Part shown: positions 1 to 11,094 of the stretch, in pieces
Layout of the letters: the number at the start of each line of letters is the position of its first letter
How positions within the stretch are numbered: position 1 is the stretch's first letter
Assembly: GCA_025738555.1 (NCBI GenBank)
Contig: JAOVFP010000001.1
Coordinates: 3,410,001-3,474,000, forward strand
DNA: 64,000 nucleotides
Reading direction: 5' to 3'
Source of the DNA: Cyathus striatus
Taxonomy: Eukaryota > Basidiomycota > Agaricomycetes > Agaricales > Nidulariaceae
Notes under the pieces: model-generated
What the model saw: only the letters and a program-made list of their open reading frames with translations
Told to the model about the DNA's origin: nothing
The model's database searches: none
Position numbers and translations under genes: made by a program

Positions 1-500
1 CTTTAAAACACTAGCAAGCTGCTTTAAAATGAAAAATCATATGAAATCCATTAGTAAAAAAATTGCAAAATGGCACATCTAATGTGTGCTTATTACATAA
101 TTTAAAAATCTTTTGGCATTTTGAATTTTGGTGTGTGACCAATTGGGACTCTTGCAAGGAGAGAGGAATAGGAATAGCCAGGGGAGGCACCAACCATTGC
201 ATAGGTGAAGCACCTTGGCACCAAGAAGATTGACATTAATACACAGCACCATGTATGATATACATGTAAGGAAAGTAAAAGAAATAGGACAGAAAATGGG
301 GAAGAAAAAAGGGGGAAAGGGTGAGACAAAGCCCATTGAAAAAGAAATGGGAGGAAAAAATACCTATTTGGTATTATAAATTGAATTTTTTTTGTTTTTG
401 TTTTTTTTAAAAAAAAAATTATATAAAGTGAAATATAGCAGGAAAAGGAAAAAAGGAGATGAGAGAGAAAGAAATGAAACCAGAGGGAGATGGGAAGACA
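1..500. other. AT-rich stretch without a supported gene
   Basis: No domain or conserved motif is visible on either strand. Long A/T runs lie near 388-420. A minus-strand reading frame runs through here as an extension of the recombinase remnant at 505-800, but its composition (Phe/Leu/Ser-rich, no motif) suggests it is non-coding 3' sequence or an intron rather than protein. Confidence 0.5.
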
Positions 501-504
501 AAGA

Positions 505-800
505 GAAGCAAGAAGGGTTGAGTGCTTATAAATGTACATCTTGAATGCACCAGAGCTCCAGCAATCTATGTGCTGAATGTCAGAGTGTGAGATGCCATGT
601 TCAGCAAGGGCAGTGGCACCACCAGAGTGAAGAGAGTGGCCTGAAAACTCTTCACTAGCAAACTGGTAAAGGAAACTGAGAAAGAAAGCACAGGTTGGAA
701 AAGATCCATCTGTGCACAGCCATAAGGCATGATGGAAGGGAAAAAGGGTATCATGCAAGAAAAGGTAGTGTGAAAAAAGAGGAATAGAGTCTGAGCCTTG
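505..800 (-). pseudogene. C-terminal remnant of a tyrosine recombinase
   Basis: The minus strand encodes the C-terminal part of a tyrosine-recombinase catalytic domain of the kind common in basidiomycete repeats (Crypton- or DIRS/Ngaro-like). Visible blocks are FPFHHALWL, then GHSLHSGGATALAEHG (the HxxR box), then WSSGAFKMYIYKH with the presumed catalytic Tyr. The usual Arg of HxxR is His here, a change that CGC to CAC would produce, so this copy is probably dead. The frame runs directly into the start of the Gypsy LTR at 801, so the N-terminal half is missing on this side. It is not found beyond the other LTR, where an unrelated gene begins. The family assignment is from motif memory; DIRS-like and Crypton-like enzymes cannot be separated on this fragment. 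Confidence 0.65.
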
Positions 801-1550
801 TGTTATATCTGTGTCCAGATATACCATGCTGATGTTACTGAAGGTTCCCACATGACCATTGAAAACACCTGGTCCATTCCTGGAACATACCTGCTACAGG
901 TTTATACTTCCTGACATTTCTGCCCAGGAACATACCCGGAACCCATTGGGTTTTCTATTGGGTATCCTGGATACATAGTTTCTCTTATGACAGCCTCACT
1001 GTGTCATTATTATATTACTCCTCTCTTCCATTTCTACTTGTACATTTCATTATGGCCTTTGTAGTTTAGTTCTTTATTCTGCATTCTGAGCATGTCATTT
1101 GCACCCCTACTCCACTTTTCCCAGACTTCATTTCCTACTTACTCCCTTGACTTGTCCTTTGTATTATACTTCTACATTTGTACCTACAGGTTCCTACTTA
1201 GTATAAGTAGTCTTCCAGATGTACTAAGTAGTCTTCAGTATTTGTATCAACTTCATACACTTCTTCCTACTTCTAAGTTCCAAAACCCACTCTGGGTTTT
1301 CCTTCAGGTTTCTCTCCTGCTACCTAGTGTAGTGGCAAAGCCTCATCTTATACTCTGGAACATTTCCCTTTAACATATATTGTCTTCCTTGAAATACGAA
1401 CCATTCCCTGGGGATATCCAGGTGGTGCAGCACATACACTGAAGCCACAGTTCTTTCCCATACTCACTTCAGGTTCTCATTATAGTTCTCCCATGCCTTC
1501 CAGGCATCTTCACATTTGTTTCCCAGTAGGAAGGGAATTGGTACATAACA
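801..1550 (+). repeat. 5' LTR of the Gypsy element
   Basis: Begins TGTTATATCT and ends GTACATAACA, the usual TG..CA termini. It aligns along its whole length with 8168-8922. It lacks about 26 bp present in the 3' LTR near 8801-8827 and carries about 20 extra bases near 1215-1235 that look like a short direct duplication around AGTCTTC. Differences between the LTRs are mostly transitions at former CpG sites. Confidence 0.93.
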
Positions 1551-1554
1551 GTAT

Positions 1555-3099
1555 ATGAATACTAATACCTTGGATATCTCTTCTACTATGGCTCCAACTG
1601 GGACTTCAGTTACTCGCACAGTGCATACTGCTAGTCATACCAATGCTGTGGGTGCTTGTACCACCAGTGCAGCTATGAGGCAACAGCCTCCACAGAGTAC
1701 TTCTGGTTCTCTACCTTCTACACCATCTCAGGTTACACCCAGCCCAGCACCAACTCCTAGTGCTACTTTCCTGGGTCCACCCTTGACTTCCACTCAGCTA
1801 CTCTCTGTTCCTGCAGTCGGGAACCTCGGATCTGCTCAGGCTCTTCTGGATGGCACCCCACTGCCATATGGTACAGTCACAGCAGACTGGGAAACTCCTG
1901 AGGGTCATGGTTCCAATGGTGGTACCATTGGGCCACCACCTCCACCTCCTTCTCAGTCCAACCCTCCATCTCCACCATCCTCAGACTCAGGGGATGATGG
2001 TGATGAGGATGATGTCGACAATACCAGGCACACACCTCTTGCATGCCACTCCCAGGAAGACTGGCTTGCTGAAGCTCTTTTGAGAGTTGCAGAATCCACC
2101 CAGGGTACATCAGGAACATGTCAGGAATGTAACATTCAAAAGCCAGATACTTTTGACAGTTTCAGTGCTGAGAAGTTGGAGCAGTTCATCACTCAGTGTC
2201 AGATCTATTTCTGGAATAATTCTTCTCAATACTTGGATGGACACTCCCAGGTCAACTTCACTCTTGCATATCTTCAGGATACCACACTTCTGCTTGTTAT
2301 GCCAACCCTCTCCAACCCCTATGCTGATGATGAGTTCCTTCACTCTTGGGAGGTTTTCATTGTCATGCTAGAGGATAATTTCAGGTTAGCTAACCTGGAA
2401 GGGGATGCTAATAATGATCTGGATGTCCTTGTTATGAAGAATTCGCAGAAACTGTCCAAGTACCTTGTACAGTTCAACAGGCTTGCACAGTGCACTGACT
2501 GGGATGATAAATCCTTATGCCACTGACTCTATTCCAGGTTTCCAAGTCACATTAAGGATGAGATCTCTCATGTTGGGAAACCTACCACAAAACACAGGAT
2601 GATTAAACTAGCTCAAGGGATTGATAGTTGGTACTGGGAATGCCAGTCTGAGCACATGCAGGAATCCCACCAGCCTTGGGGTCCATGGGTTCCAGATAGC
2701 TCTGTTAGAGCTACCATAAATTGCCCTGCAGTCGCCTCAATGCCTTCCCACCTCGTTTCGGGTCAATATGCACCCTGTCCGAGCTATCCCCACCATTCTG
2801 GTAGTCACCTGCCTCATTCCTCACAGCCTCCTCAGCAACAGAGGCTGGAATTGAATGACAAGGTTGGTTGAGACAGCAAACTCTTGCCACAAGAATGTCA
2901 GCATCACATGGACAACAATCTATGCTTGTTCTGCAGGAATCTGGGGCATCGCACCAAGGAATGTCCCTGCTCTGCCTCTTCTGTGGCTAGAGCCCGGGCA
3001 TCTGGATTACCCACTTCACCTCCTACATCGGCTTCTGCAGGTCCCTCAACCCACAGGTTCGCGCCTCTTTCCAACCTGACTTCAGGTTTGAAAAAATAG
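1555..3099 (+). pseudogene. Gypsy gag (capsid and zinc knuckle), interrupted
   Basis: Starts 5 bases after the 5' LTR. The first 323 codons hold a Pro/Ser/Thr-rich N-terminus (to about residue 140), an acidic stretch, and a retrotransposon gag domain from about KPDTFDSFSAEKLEQF onward. The frame is broken by TGA at about 2524. Homologous sequence continues in fragments to a nucleocapsid zinc knuckle, CLFCRNLGHRTKEC (CX2CX4HX4C), at about 2922-2965. The product would have packaged element RNA into cytoplasmic particles. Breaks mean no full-length Gag can be made. No convincing tRNA primer-binding site is visible between the LTR end and the start codon, so the priming mode is unknown (self-priming of the Tf1 type is possible but not shown). 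Confidence 0.85.
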
Positions 3100-3152
3100 G
3101 GAGCAGTCCTCTGGACACCACACAAGCCAAGGACTGCATTGTTCCCCCTTGT

Positions 3153-6100
3153 GTGCAGCCAATGCAGGTAAGACTCAATGCTTCCACTCTTTCAGACCCC
3201 AATGCACTTCACATTCCACTTTGTAGTACTATCCATGCTCTCCCTACACCCTGTACAGTCTCATATAGCACTCTAGTCAATTCAGGTTCTACCCATTGTT
3301 TTATGGATTCATCTTTTGTATGGACACATACTATTCCTACTTCACCTACTCCACCTATTGCTCTCAGACTTTTCAATGGCACCACCAACCATGTAATAAC
3401 CAAGTTCATTACACTGCCTGTACTATTCCCTACCAGTGAATGTATAACAGTTGAACTTTATGTGACACCTCTTGATTCAGTGTGCTCTGCAGTTCTAGGA
3501 TACAATTGGCTCACCTGCTTCAATCCATTGATTGACTGGGTATCAGGCTCATTAACATTCTGGACTCCAGACACTTCTGAGCAACTTCCACTCAAATCTG
3601 ATACCTTGGAACCAGGTTCCACTTCTGAGGATCCATTTCCAGTCACTTCTGATGAGTCTCTGCCACCTTCTCCTAGCATTTTGCTAATAAATAGTGCTGC
3701 CTTCTCATGTGCATGCTGTTTAGAGGGAGCACAGACTTTCCATATCCAGCTTAGTGCTGTCGCTTCCGCTGCTGCCCTCAATCCTGAGGAAGCTCCAGAT
3801 CTCTCTTCCATACTGTCTGAGTATCACAAGTTTGCTAATGTATTTAGCAAGTCTTGGGCAGATACACTTGCCCCTCACCATCCCTATGACTTAAAGATCA
3901 ACCTAGAGGAAGGTGAATCACCTCCTGTAGGTCAGATCTATTCCCTTTCCCAATCCAAGCTTTCCACTCTTCAGGATTTCATTGATGAACATATCCAGAT
4001 CAGATTCATTCAACCTTCACGCTCTCTGCACAGGACTCCCATCCTTTTTGTCTGCAAGAAGGATGGATCGCTTCAGCTTGTGTGGATTTCCATGGGTTGA
4101 ACACTATTTCTAAAAAGGATCATTATCCTTTACCACTCATTTCAGACTTGCTCAACAGTCCCCGTCATGCCCATATCTACACCAAGATTGACCTGCATCA
4201 TGTGTACCACCTGGTCCACATTGCTGAGGACAATGAATGGAAAACTGCTTTCCAGACTCACTATGGATCCTTTGAATGGCTAGTTATGCCCTTCAGACTT
4301 TCCAATGCACCTGCAGGTTTCCAACACTTCATGAACAATGTTTTCAAAGATCTTCTTGATGTGTGTGTCATAGTTTATTTGGATGACATCCTTATATACT
4401 CTGATAACCTTGTGCAACATTGCCAATATGTCAGGGAAGTTTTGTGTCGACTCTGGAAGCATGGGTTGTATGTGCATGTGGATAAGTGTGAGTTCCACTC
4501 AGAATCCATGGAATATCTCAGATATATACTATCATCCAATGGTCTCACCATGTCTCCAACAAAGGTGAAGACTATTCAAGATTGGCCTGAACCAAGGAAA
4601 GTAAAAGATATTCAATCTTTCCTTGGGTTTGCTAATTTCTATCAGCATTTTATATACAACTATTCTGACATAGTTGTTCTGCTCACCTGCCTTACCCAGA
4701 AGGGTAATCCATAGAACTTCTTGGAAAAATGCTGTTCCACTTTCACTGAACTTAAGAATGCTTTCACGTTGGCACCCATCCTTACCCATTGGGTTCCTGA
4801 CAAGCAGCTCATCGTGGAAACCAATGCTTTGGATTATGTGTTGGCTGCTACCTTGTCTATAGTTTCCGATGATGGTGAAATTCACCCTATCACTTTCCAC
4901 TCACAAACCTTTACACCTCCCAAGTTAAACTACAACACCCATGACAAGGAACTGCTTGCTATCTTCGAAGCATTCCAAGTCTGGCATCATTACCTGGAAG
5001 GTTCCGGTTCACCCATCAATGTCATCACAGACCATAAGAACTTGGAATACTTTTCCACAACCAAGATCTTATCCCAACAACAAGCCTGATGGTCTGAGTA
5101 TCTTTTCCAATTCAATCTAGTTATCCACTTTCGACCCAGAAAACTCAGGGCAAAGCCAGATGCTCTGACTAGACAATGGGACATCTACTCTAAAGAGGGG
5201 GATAGTGACTATGCCAAGGTCAATCCACACAACTATCATCTAGTGTTCACCCAGGAACAGCTTATTACTTCTCTCTGAGCAACTTCACTTATTGTACCTG
5301 CTCTTCACACTAGTATCATCATGGACATTAAACAGTTACATACTGATATATTATCAGCTCTCCCTAATGACCCAGTTGCACTTATCTGAATGCAGACTCC
5401 TGAGAATCATTGGACTGTAACCCTGGATGGTTTCCTCTGTCTAGATAACTGGATCTATGTTCTGGACTTCAGATCCCTTTGGCTTTGGGTTTTACAGTAC
5501 AAACATAACCACCCACTTTCAGGACACCTTGGACAGAACAAGACCCTCAAGCTAATTCAATGTGAATATACTTGGCCACTTTTATGGACATTTGTAAAGG
5601 ACTATTGTAAGTCTTGTAATACTTGCATGCATTCTAAACCACAGCACCACCACCTGTATGGAACCCTGAAACAACTTCTGGTTCCCAGACGCCCATGGCA
5701 CTCGATATCTATGGATTTCATAGATCAACTTCCAAAATCATTGGCTTCCAAGTATGATTCTATACTCATTATCATGGATCATTTCTCCAAGCAGTCTATC
5801 TTCATTCCCACTCATACCACATGCTCTTCTTCTGACCTTGTGCTTCTATTCATACTTCATGTCTTTTTCAAGCACGGAGTCCCAGAACACATCACTTCTG
5901 ATTGTGGTTCTGAGTTTGTGTCACATTTCTTCTGTTCCCTTGGTACAGCCCTCAACATCACTTTACATTTCACCTCAGGTTATCATCCCAAAGGCGATGG
6001 CCAAATGGAACACACCAACCAAACTCTGGAACAATACCTTCAGGCCTACTGCAACTACCAGCAGGATAACTGGTGTGATCTCTTACCTCTTGCTGAATTT

Positions 6101-6777
6101 GCTTACAATAATGCACTGAGTGCAACCATGGGAATTTCACGATTCTATGCAAACAAGGGTTATCACCTGAACCTTGCAATACATCTGGAATGTGATCTCA
6201 CTTTGCTGTAAACCTCAAGGAACTTCACGAGATGCTTTGGACCAAAATACTCAGTGCACAGAAACATTATCAAGCACCTGTCGATGCATGTTGCAAACCT
6301 GCACCCACATTCCCCATCAGGACAAAGGTATATGTTAAAGCCAAGTACTTGTGGACAACCCAGCCATCCCGGAAACTTGCAGAAAAGTTCCTAGGACCTT
6401 TTGAAGTCATTGCACTTGCCAGATCGCATTTGTGTACCTTGCACCTTCCAGAACAATTTCAGGCAGTCCACTCAGTATTCCATGTATCCATGCATGAACC
6501 CAATACTGAAAATACTATCCCAGATTGCATTATTCCTCCACCACCACCTGTCCAGGTTGATGGTGATATTGAATATGAGGTCTCAGAAATATTGGACTCG
6601 AAACTGGATCATTGTTTGTGTTGCAAACTGAGGTACTATGTATGCTGGCTAGGATATGAAGGGACTGATGAAGAGTTCTCATGGCTTCCAGCCATGGAAC
6701 TGGAACACACTATGGATATCATCAAAGAGTTCCACTCCTGCTATCTGGATAAGCCTGGCCCTACTTCTCTTTCTTAA
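3153..6777 (+). pseudogene. Gypsy pol: protease, RT, RNase H, integrase, chromodomain
   Basis: Domains in order: aspartic protease (VNSGSTHCF; the catalytic Asp of the usual DSG is Asn, codon 3289-3291); reverse transcriptase with YLDD at 4376-4387; RNase H (VETNALDY, where the first catalytic Asp is Asn at 4823-4825, then TDHKNLEYF); integrase with HHCC zinc finger (HPLSGH ... CKSCNTC near 5510-5630), DDE core (SMDFIDQLP, TSDCGSEF, GQMEHTNQTLEQY near 5705-6040); and a C-terminal chromodomain (YYVCWLGYEGTDEEFSWLP near 6630-6690). Breaks include a one-base frameshift near 4085 and TGA or other stops near 4712, 5087, 5276, 5387 and 6209. Protease and RNase H would be inactive even if the frame were whole. 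Chromodomains in this group guide integration to marked chromatin (family knowledge). Confidence 0.92.
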
Positions 6778-6900
6778 CTTTCATGTTACTTATTATCTGC
6801 TTGCAGTTTCACCTTATACAAAACTCAAAAACAATGAATAACAAGCAAAAAGTGAGATACAAGTACATTAATTCTTGGTAATGTGTTACAAGCATTTCCA

Positions 6901-8025
6901 TCACTCCCTCTGCATCTGCAACTCAACCCAAGGAACTACCGCACCTTCCGACACAATTCCGGAACCTGTTACAACTTCCTCATATGCATCCAGATCCCAG
7001 AGGCGTTTTGCAAGCAGGGTTTCGATGTTTGAAACATGAACAACATGTTCAGATACTTCAGCAATGACTTGAGACAACTTACCAAGTTCACCTACCACAT
7101 GGCGATTGGTATCCACAAGATTTCTGAGTTGAGTGATCATCTCCCTTTGCAAAGAGATGATAGTATCATTCTGCAACTGCATCACACTTAGGATGGATGT
7201 TGTGATGTTTATGGAAGTAGACAGGGACACAAGATTTACAGAATCGTTTGCACTAGAGGATCGGAACAATGGACCTGCTAATGCAGATGAAGGATGAATG
7301 AACTTGTCATCTATATTGTCGATCCGAGCCCACCTCATGCTTTGACAAGACAACTGGTGAGATGGTGCAATGGATGGGGGACCCATGTGGGTATCCAAGT
7401 GTTCCAAATGCACAGATGGAATGGAACTCATTCCAGCTTTGTTCCAGCCTCAAGTACTAAGGGAACATTTTCCCTTAATCACTCTGCAAGCAACACAAGC
7501 ACTACAGGGAGTTCCTATAAGCTATACAGACTGATAATCATGATTTACTCACCTGTTTGACTCCCTTAGTTGATAACACTCAGTTCCCCAATCCTGACAG
7601 TTGGTGCAGGGCACCATATGATGGTATCATCATTCCTTTGGCTCCCCAGAGTTACCTTTACCCTTGCCCTTGCCCTTGCCAATGTTCCCACTACCTTCTG
7701 CCTCATATCCAGATCCTGCCACCTCTTCTGACACTTCTGACCCACTCCCAACACTCATCTCTGTCAGATTTACAACCCACAGCACAACTGTGTTTGCCAC
7801 CTTACTGGAATGAACAGATGGAATTGGTGCCAGTGGAACATTGATGTATGCAGCATTCTCTCATATTGGAGCTGGATTTACTGGCCTTGGCTTTGGTCTC
7901 AGCTTTCCAGAACTACTCTGGGAGGCCAGAGTCGAAGTTTCTGCCTGCTGGTTGGCCACTCAAAAGGCTAGAAAAGCAGCAAATTCCTCTGAAGACATAT
8001 TCACTGAAGTACCACTCTTATCCAT
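6901..8025 (-). pseudogene. spliced antisense gene inside the Gypsy element (decayed)
   Basis: Read on the strand opposite to gag-pol, a frame starts at 8025 with MDKSGTSVNMSSEEFAAF, continues through Pro/Lys-rich and Ser/Gly-rich sequence with a short GKGKGKGKG run, and ends with a 176-codon open frame. That last exon has a heptad-like stretch (NDTIISLQREMITQL to VVGELGKLSQVIAEV) suggesting a coiled coil. A likely intron runs from donor GTGAGT at 7552 to the acceptor ending in CTTGCAG at 7484 (69 nt). Several in-frame TGA codons fall where CGA is plausible. It lies entirely between the chromodomain stop and the polypurine tract. I do not recognise a domain. An antisense accessory gene in this position is known from some plant Gypsy elements; whether this one was ever translated is inference. 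Confidence 0.55.
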
Positions 8026-8151
8026 GACGGGGGTTAGAAAGGAATCAGATGCACATATGTTCTCTTATTTGAACATTCACTGACCAATAGGATTTCTCAT
8101 ATTATTTTTAGTTATATCTTTTCACAGGCAGTATGACCTTGTGGGCTCAGC

Positions 8152-8167
8152 CCTAAAAGGGGGATAC
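8152..8167 (+). other. polypurine tract of the Gypsy element
   Basis: AAAAGGGGGATAC lies directly before the TG of the 3' LTR, the position and composition expected for the primer of plus-strand DNA synthesis. It fixes the 3' LTR start at 8168 and the element orientation as plus. Confidence 0.8.
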
Positions 8168-8922
8168 TGTTGCATCCATGTCCAGATACATTGTGCCAAC
8201 ATTACTGAAGGTTCCCATGTGACCTTCCAATACACCCAGTCTGTTCCTGGAATGTATCCACTACAGGTTTATACTTCCTGATGTTTCCACCTGGGAATGT
8301 ACCCAGAACCCATTGGGTTTTCTATCAGGTATCCCAGATACATAGTTTCTCTTATGATGGCCTCACTATGTCATTATTATATTACTCCTCTCTTCCATTT
8401 CTACTTGTACATTTCATTATGGCCTTTGTAGTTTAGTTCTTTATTCTGCATTCTGAGTGCATCATTTGCACCCCTACTCTGCTTTGCCCAGACTTCATTT
8501 CCTACTTACTCCCTTGACTTGTCCTTTGTATTATACTTCTACATTCATACCCACAGGTTCCTACTTAGTATAAGTAGTCTTCAGTATTCATATCAACTTC
8601 ATACACTTCTTCCTACTTCTAAGTTCCAAAACCCACTCTGGGTTTTCCTTCAGGTTTCTCTCCCACTACCTAGTGTAGTGGCAAAGCCTTGTCTTATACT
8701 CTGGAACATTTCCCTTTAATATATATTGTCTTCCTTGAAATATGAACCATTCCCTGGGGATATCCAGGTGGTGCAGCACATATGCTGAAGCCACGGTTCT
8801 TTCCTGCACTCCCACTCTATGTTCCACACCTGTACTCACTTCAGGTTCTTGTTATAGTTCTCCCATGCCTTCCAGGTGTCTTCACATTTGTTTCCCAGTA
8901 GGAAGGGAATCAGCACATAACA
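8168..8922 (+). repeat. 3' LTR of the Gypsy element
   Basis: Begins TGTTGCATCC and ends CAGCACATAACA. It aligns with 801-1550 over the full length. At many positions it has TG where the 5' LTR has CA, or the reverse, as expected if both descend from CG. Directly after it begins the interrupted frame of the coiled-coil gene at 8923-9778. Confidence 0.93.
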
Positions 8923-9778
8923 TACAGCTAATTTTACCAATAACTTTCACTCCAGCAACTTCAAGAACTGCAGCTATTACTTTTCCAATATATGGTCTTC
9001 TACAACCAGCTTTTACAAGCAATCTTACAAGATTTCTAGTTTGCTCTGTGTAGATGCCTTTATGAAGAAGTCTATGAATACTTCTCTCACTTATGGCCTT
9101 TTCTTTTGCCCTAAGTATAGCTTTTTGATGTCACAGATTTGATCTGTTACATTGATATTTAAGTTTATGAGCAAGAGTATGGCTCTCAGTAAGCTGTTCT
9201 CTAAGTGAAGCCCTTTGCTCCTGTGAATGTCTTAGATCTCTAGAGTATCTCTCCAGGCATTCTGATATTTCACTTCTGAGAGTATTGTTTTCTCTTTCTA
9301 GTGTAAGCAATGATTTTATAGCCTTTTCAGCATTGCTTGAAATTTGTTTTACTTCCTTTGATTTTTTTGAATCTGCAGTTTGTAAAATATGTATATGTTC
9401 CTCCAGTACAGTTTTTCTTTTGTCCCCTCTTTGACATGCACATCTCTCCACTCTTAATTTTCTATATAGTTCCTCAGATTTTAGTTGTGCTTTATTCAGT
9501 TCCTTGAGCATTAATTTAGAACCCTTTTCTTTCTCTTGAAGAAGATTCATAAAAGTAGAGTGATTTTTTTGATTAAGTTCTAGCTCATTTTGAAGTTCTA
9601 TAATTCTAGCCTCCAGTGTTTTGATATTATCATCAGCACATATTATTTCTGCCTTTAAAGTTTTAGATGTCTCAGGAGTAGTTTCATGTGTTTCAGAAGC
9701 AATCTCAGGAGTTTTAGAAGTTCTTGCAGCAGATAGATTGTCCTGCCTAGCCTTTTTTGCAGCATTATTTTTGGGCAT
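8923..9778 (-). pseudogene. N-terminal part of a coiled-coil repeat-associated protein, cut by the Gypsy LTR
   Basis: The minus strand starts MPKNNAAKKARQDNLSAAR at 9778. It then forms a long Lys/Glu/Leu-rich coiled coil (about residues 45-200), broken by a TGA at 9131-9133. After that codon the same frame stays open down to the LTR boundary and reads HKGIYTEQTRNLVRLL and VKAGCRRPYIGKVIAAV. This arrangement matches, from memory, a large basidiomycete family of long proteins (coiled coil, then a conserved block on Cys-containing VKAGC-like sequence, then a long C-terminus) found in repeats and of unknown function. The C-terminal half is missing because the Gypsy 3' LTR starts at 8922. The single TGA would be Arg if CGA were ancestral. 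Family identity is tentative. Confidence 0.55.
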
Positions 9779-10065
9779 TGATATGTGTATGATCTTGATG
9801 TAGCCTATAAAGTTGAGGAATCCTAAGACCTTGCTTGGAATAGCAATTGCTTTAGATTAGTTAGCCTCCAAAACCACACTATAATATTTTCATACCAGTT
9901 TTGAGTAATTGACCACTTTAGCAAGTCCTGAACACTTAGAAAGGATAGAAAGCTGAGTTATTGAAATGTCCAGAAGAGATTGCAGTGATGATTGATCCTC
10001 ATCAATCAATAAGGCGATCTTCCAAAATAGGTTCTGCTGGTGGCTGTGCCATATGTAGTTGGTTT
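9779..10065. other. no gene seen
   Basis: AT-rich sequence just upstream of the coiled-coil gene start. It may hold that gene's promoter but no specific element can be pointed out. Confidence 0.4.
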
Positions 10066-10353
10066 CAGAACTTGTTTCTCAAATAACTTTCTGAGATCGC
10101 ATTGTATTGCTATAGTTTATAGAGCAAAATTGCGCTATTATATTGTGTAAATAATGTTATCCATACAGAATTTTATTAAAAGTCCTGTACGTATAGGAAC
10201 CCATTCTTATACACACCCAAATTACATGTTACAGTTGCTGAATCAAAATTCTAGCTTGATACGATTATTGGCACAAAAAAGTAGTGTAATTTCGCTCTAT
10301 AAACCATAGTCTTACATTCACTCCTTCAAAAGTTATTAAAGAATGAAAATCAC
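10066..10353. mobile_element. small inverted-repeat element (MITE-like), copy A
   Basis: The ends form imperfect inverted repeats about 58 bp long: ATAACTTT near 10082 pairs with AAAGTTAT near 10328, and TTTATAGAGCAAAATT near 10117 pairs with AATTTCGCTCTATAAA near 10289. There is no coding capacity. A related copy lies at 10568-10853 with nearly the same length. Exact ends and target duplications are not resolved. Confidence 0.6.
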
Positions 10354-10567
10354 AGCTATACAGTTAATAGGCATTTGAATATAAGTTTGGCCAATTCAAC
10401 ATTATTACATGCACAAAAACCTATACAGCCTATACAAATAATCTATTATAAACTGTACTTAATGTGTAGTTCATATATACATGATAATGGAATACTTGTG
10501 TTGAGCAATCGATCACACATGGTGTTGTTTGATGTCTAACCTGTGGCTGTGCCTCTGAGCTATGGGA

Positions 10568-10853
10568 GCAAGAACTTATACCTTATAACTTTACGGAATC
10601 GCATCGTACGTATATGATTTATAGAGCAAATTTGTACTATTCATCGATGCGGACAATTCGTATTAACTAGAATTTTAATATCATGATTGTAAGTATGAGA
10701 TAATGCACCAATACCTGTCATATTAATATGTTACAGCACCTTAATTAAAAATCCGGCTAATAGCAATTGTAGGCATCGTAAAATAGTGCAATTTTGCTCT
10801 ATTATATATGTTCTGAAGTGTTCTCGTTCAAAAGTTATAAGAGGATGAAGTTT
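10568..10853. mobile_element. small inverted-repeat element (MITE-like), copy B
   Basis: Same architecture as copy A: CTTATAACTTT near 10581 pairs with AAAGTTATAAG near 10831, and ATAGAGCAAA near 10621 pairs with TTTGCTCTAT near 10793. It shares the outer word GTGGCTGTGCC with the sequence left of copy A. No reading frame of note. Confidence 0.55.
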
Positions 10854-11094
10854 GAGTACCTAATTGATGTGATTTTTGGCAGGGGTTTGATGCCTCCAGC
10901 AATATCCAGCACATTTTAACAAAAAAAAACTTCATACAATCATAGATAATGTATTTTTATTATGATGTGACACAAAAGAGCTAGCTAAAATGTGTTGAGT
11001 GAGGAACGAGAGCAGTGGGTCAGTAGAATTTGGGGGCATGTGTGACAGATGTCACAGATCATGTGAGTCACACTTTGCGGGTGTTGTGCACCCC

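Larger units (their letters stand above)
801..8922 (+). mobile_element. Ty3/Gypsy LTR retrotransposon, chromovirus, decayed
   Basis: A complete-looking provirus: 5' LTR, gag, pol in the order protease, reverse transcriptase, RNase H, integrase, chromodomain, then a segment with an antisense gene, a polypurine tract and a 3' LTR. The chromodomain places it among chromoviruses. Coding frames are broken by in-frame TGA codons and at least one single-base frameshift near 4085, so it cannot be autonomous. The 5 bases before the 5' LTR (ccttg) and after the 3' LTR (tacag) do not match, and the two flanks belong to different disrupted genes. This suggests recombination between two insertions rather than one simple integration. 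Confidence 0.93.

Noticed and set aside
102..851. A single 249-codon minus frame taken as one whole protein
   Set aside because: Only the part encoded by about 505-800 shows recombinase motifs. The frame extends by chance into the LTR at one end and into AT-rich sequence at the other.
7294..7844. Plus-strand frames downstream of pol as an extra sense gene of the Gypsy element
   Set aside because: They are shadows of the minus-strand antisense gene, with no start or motif of their own.
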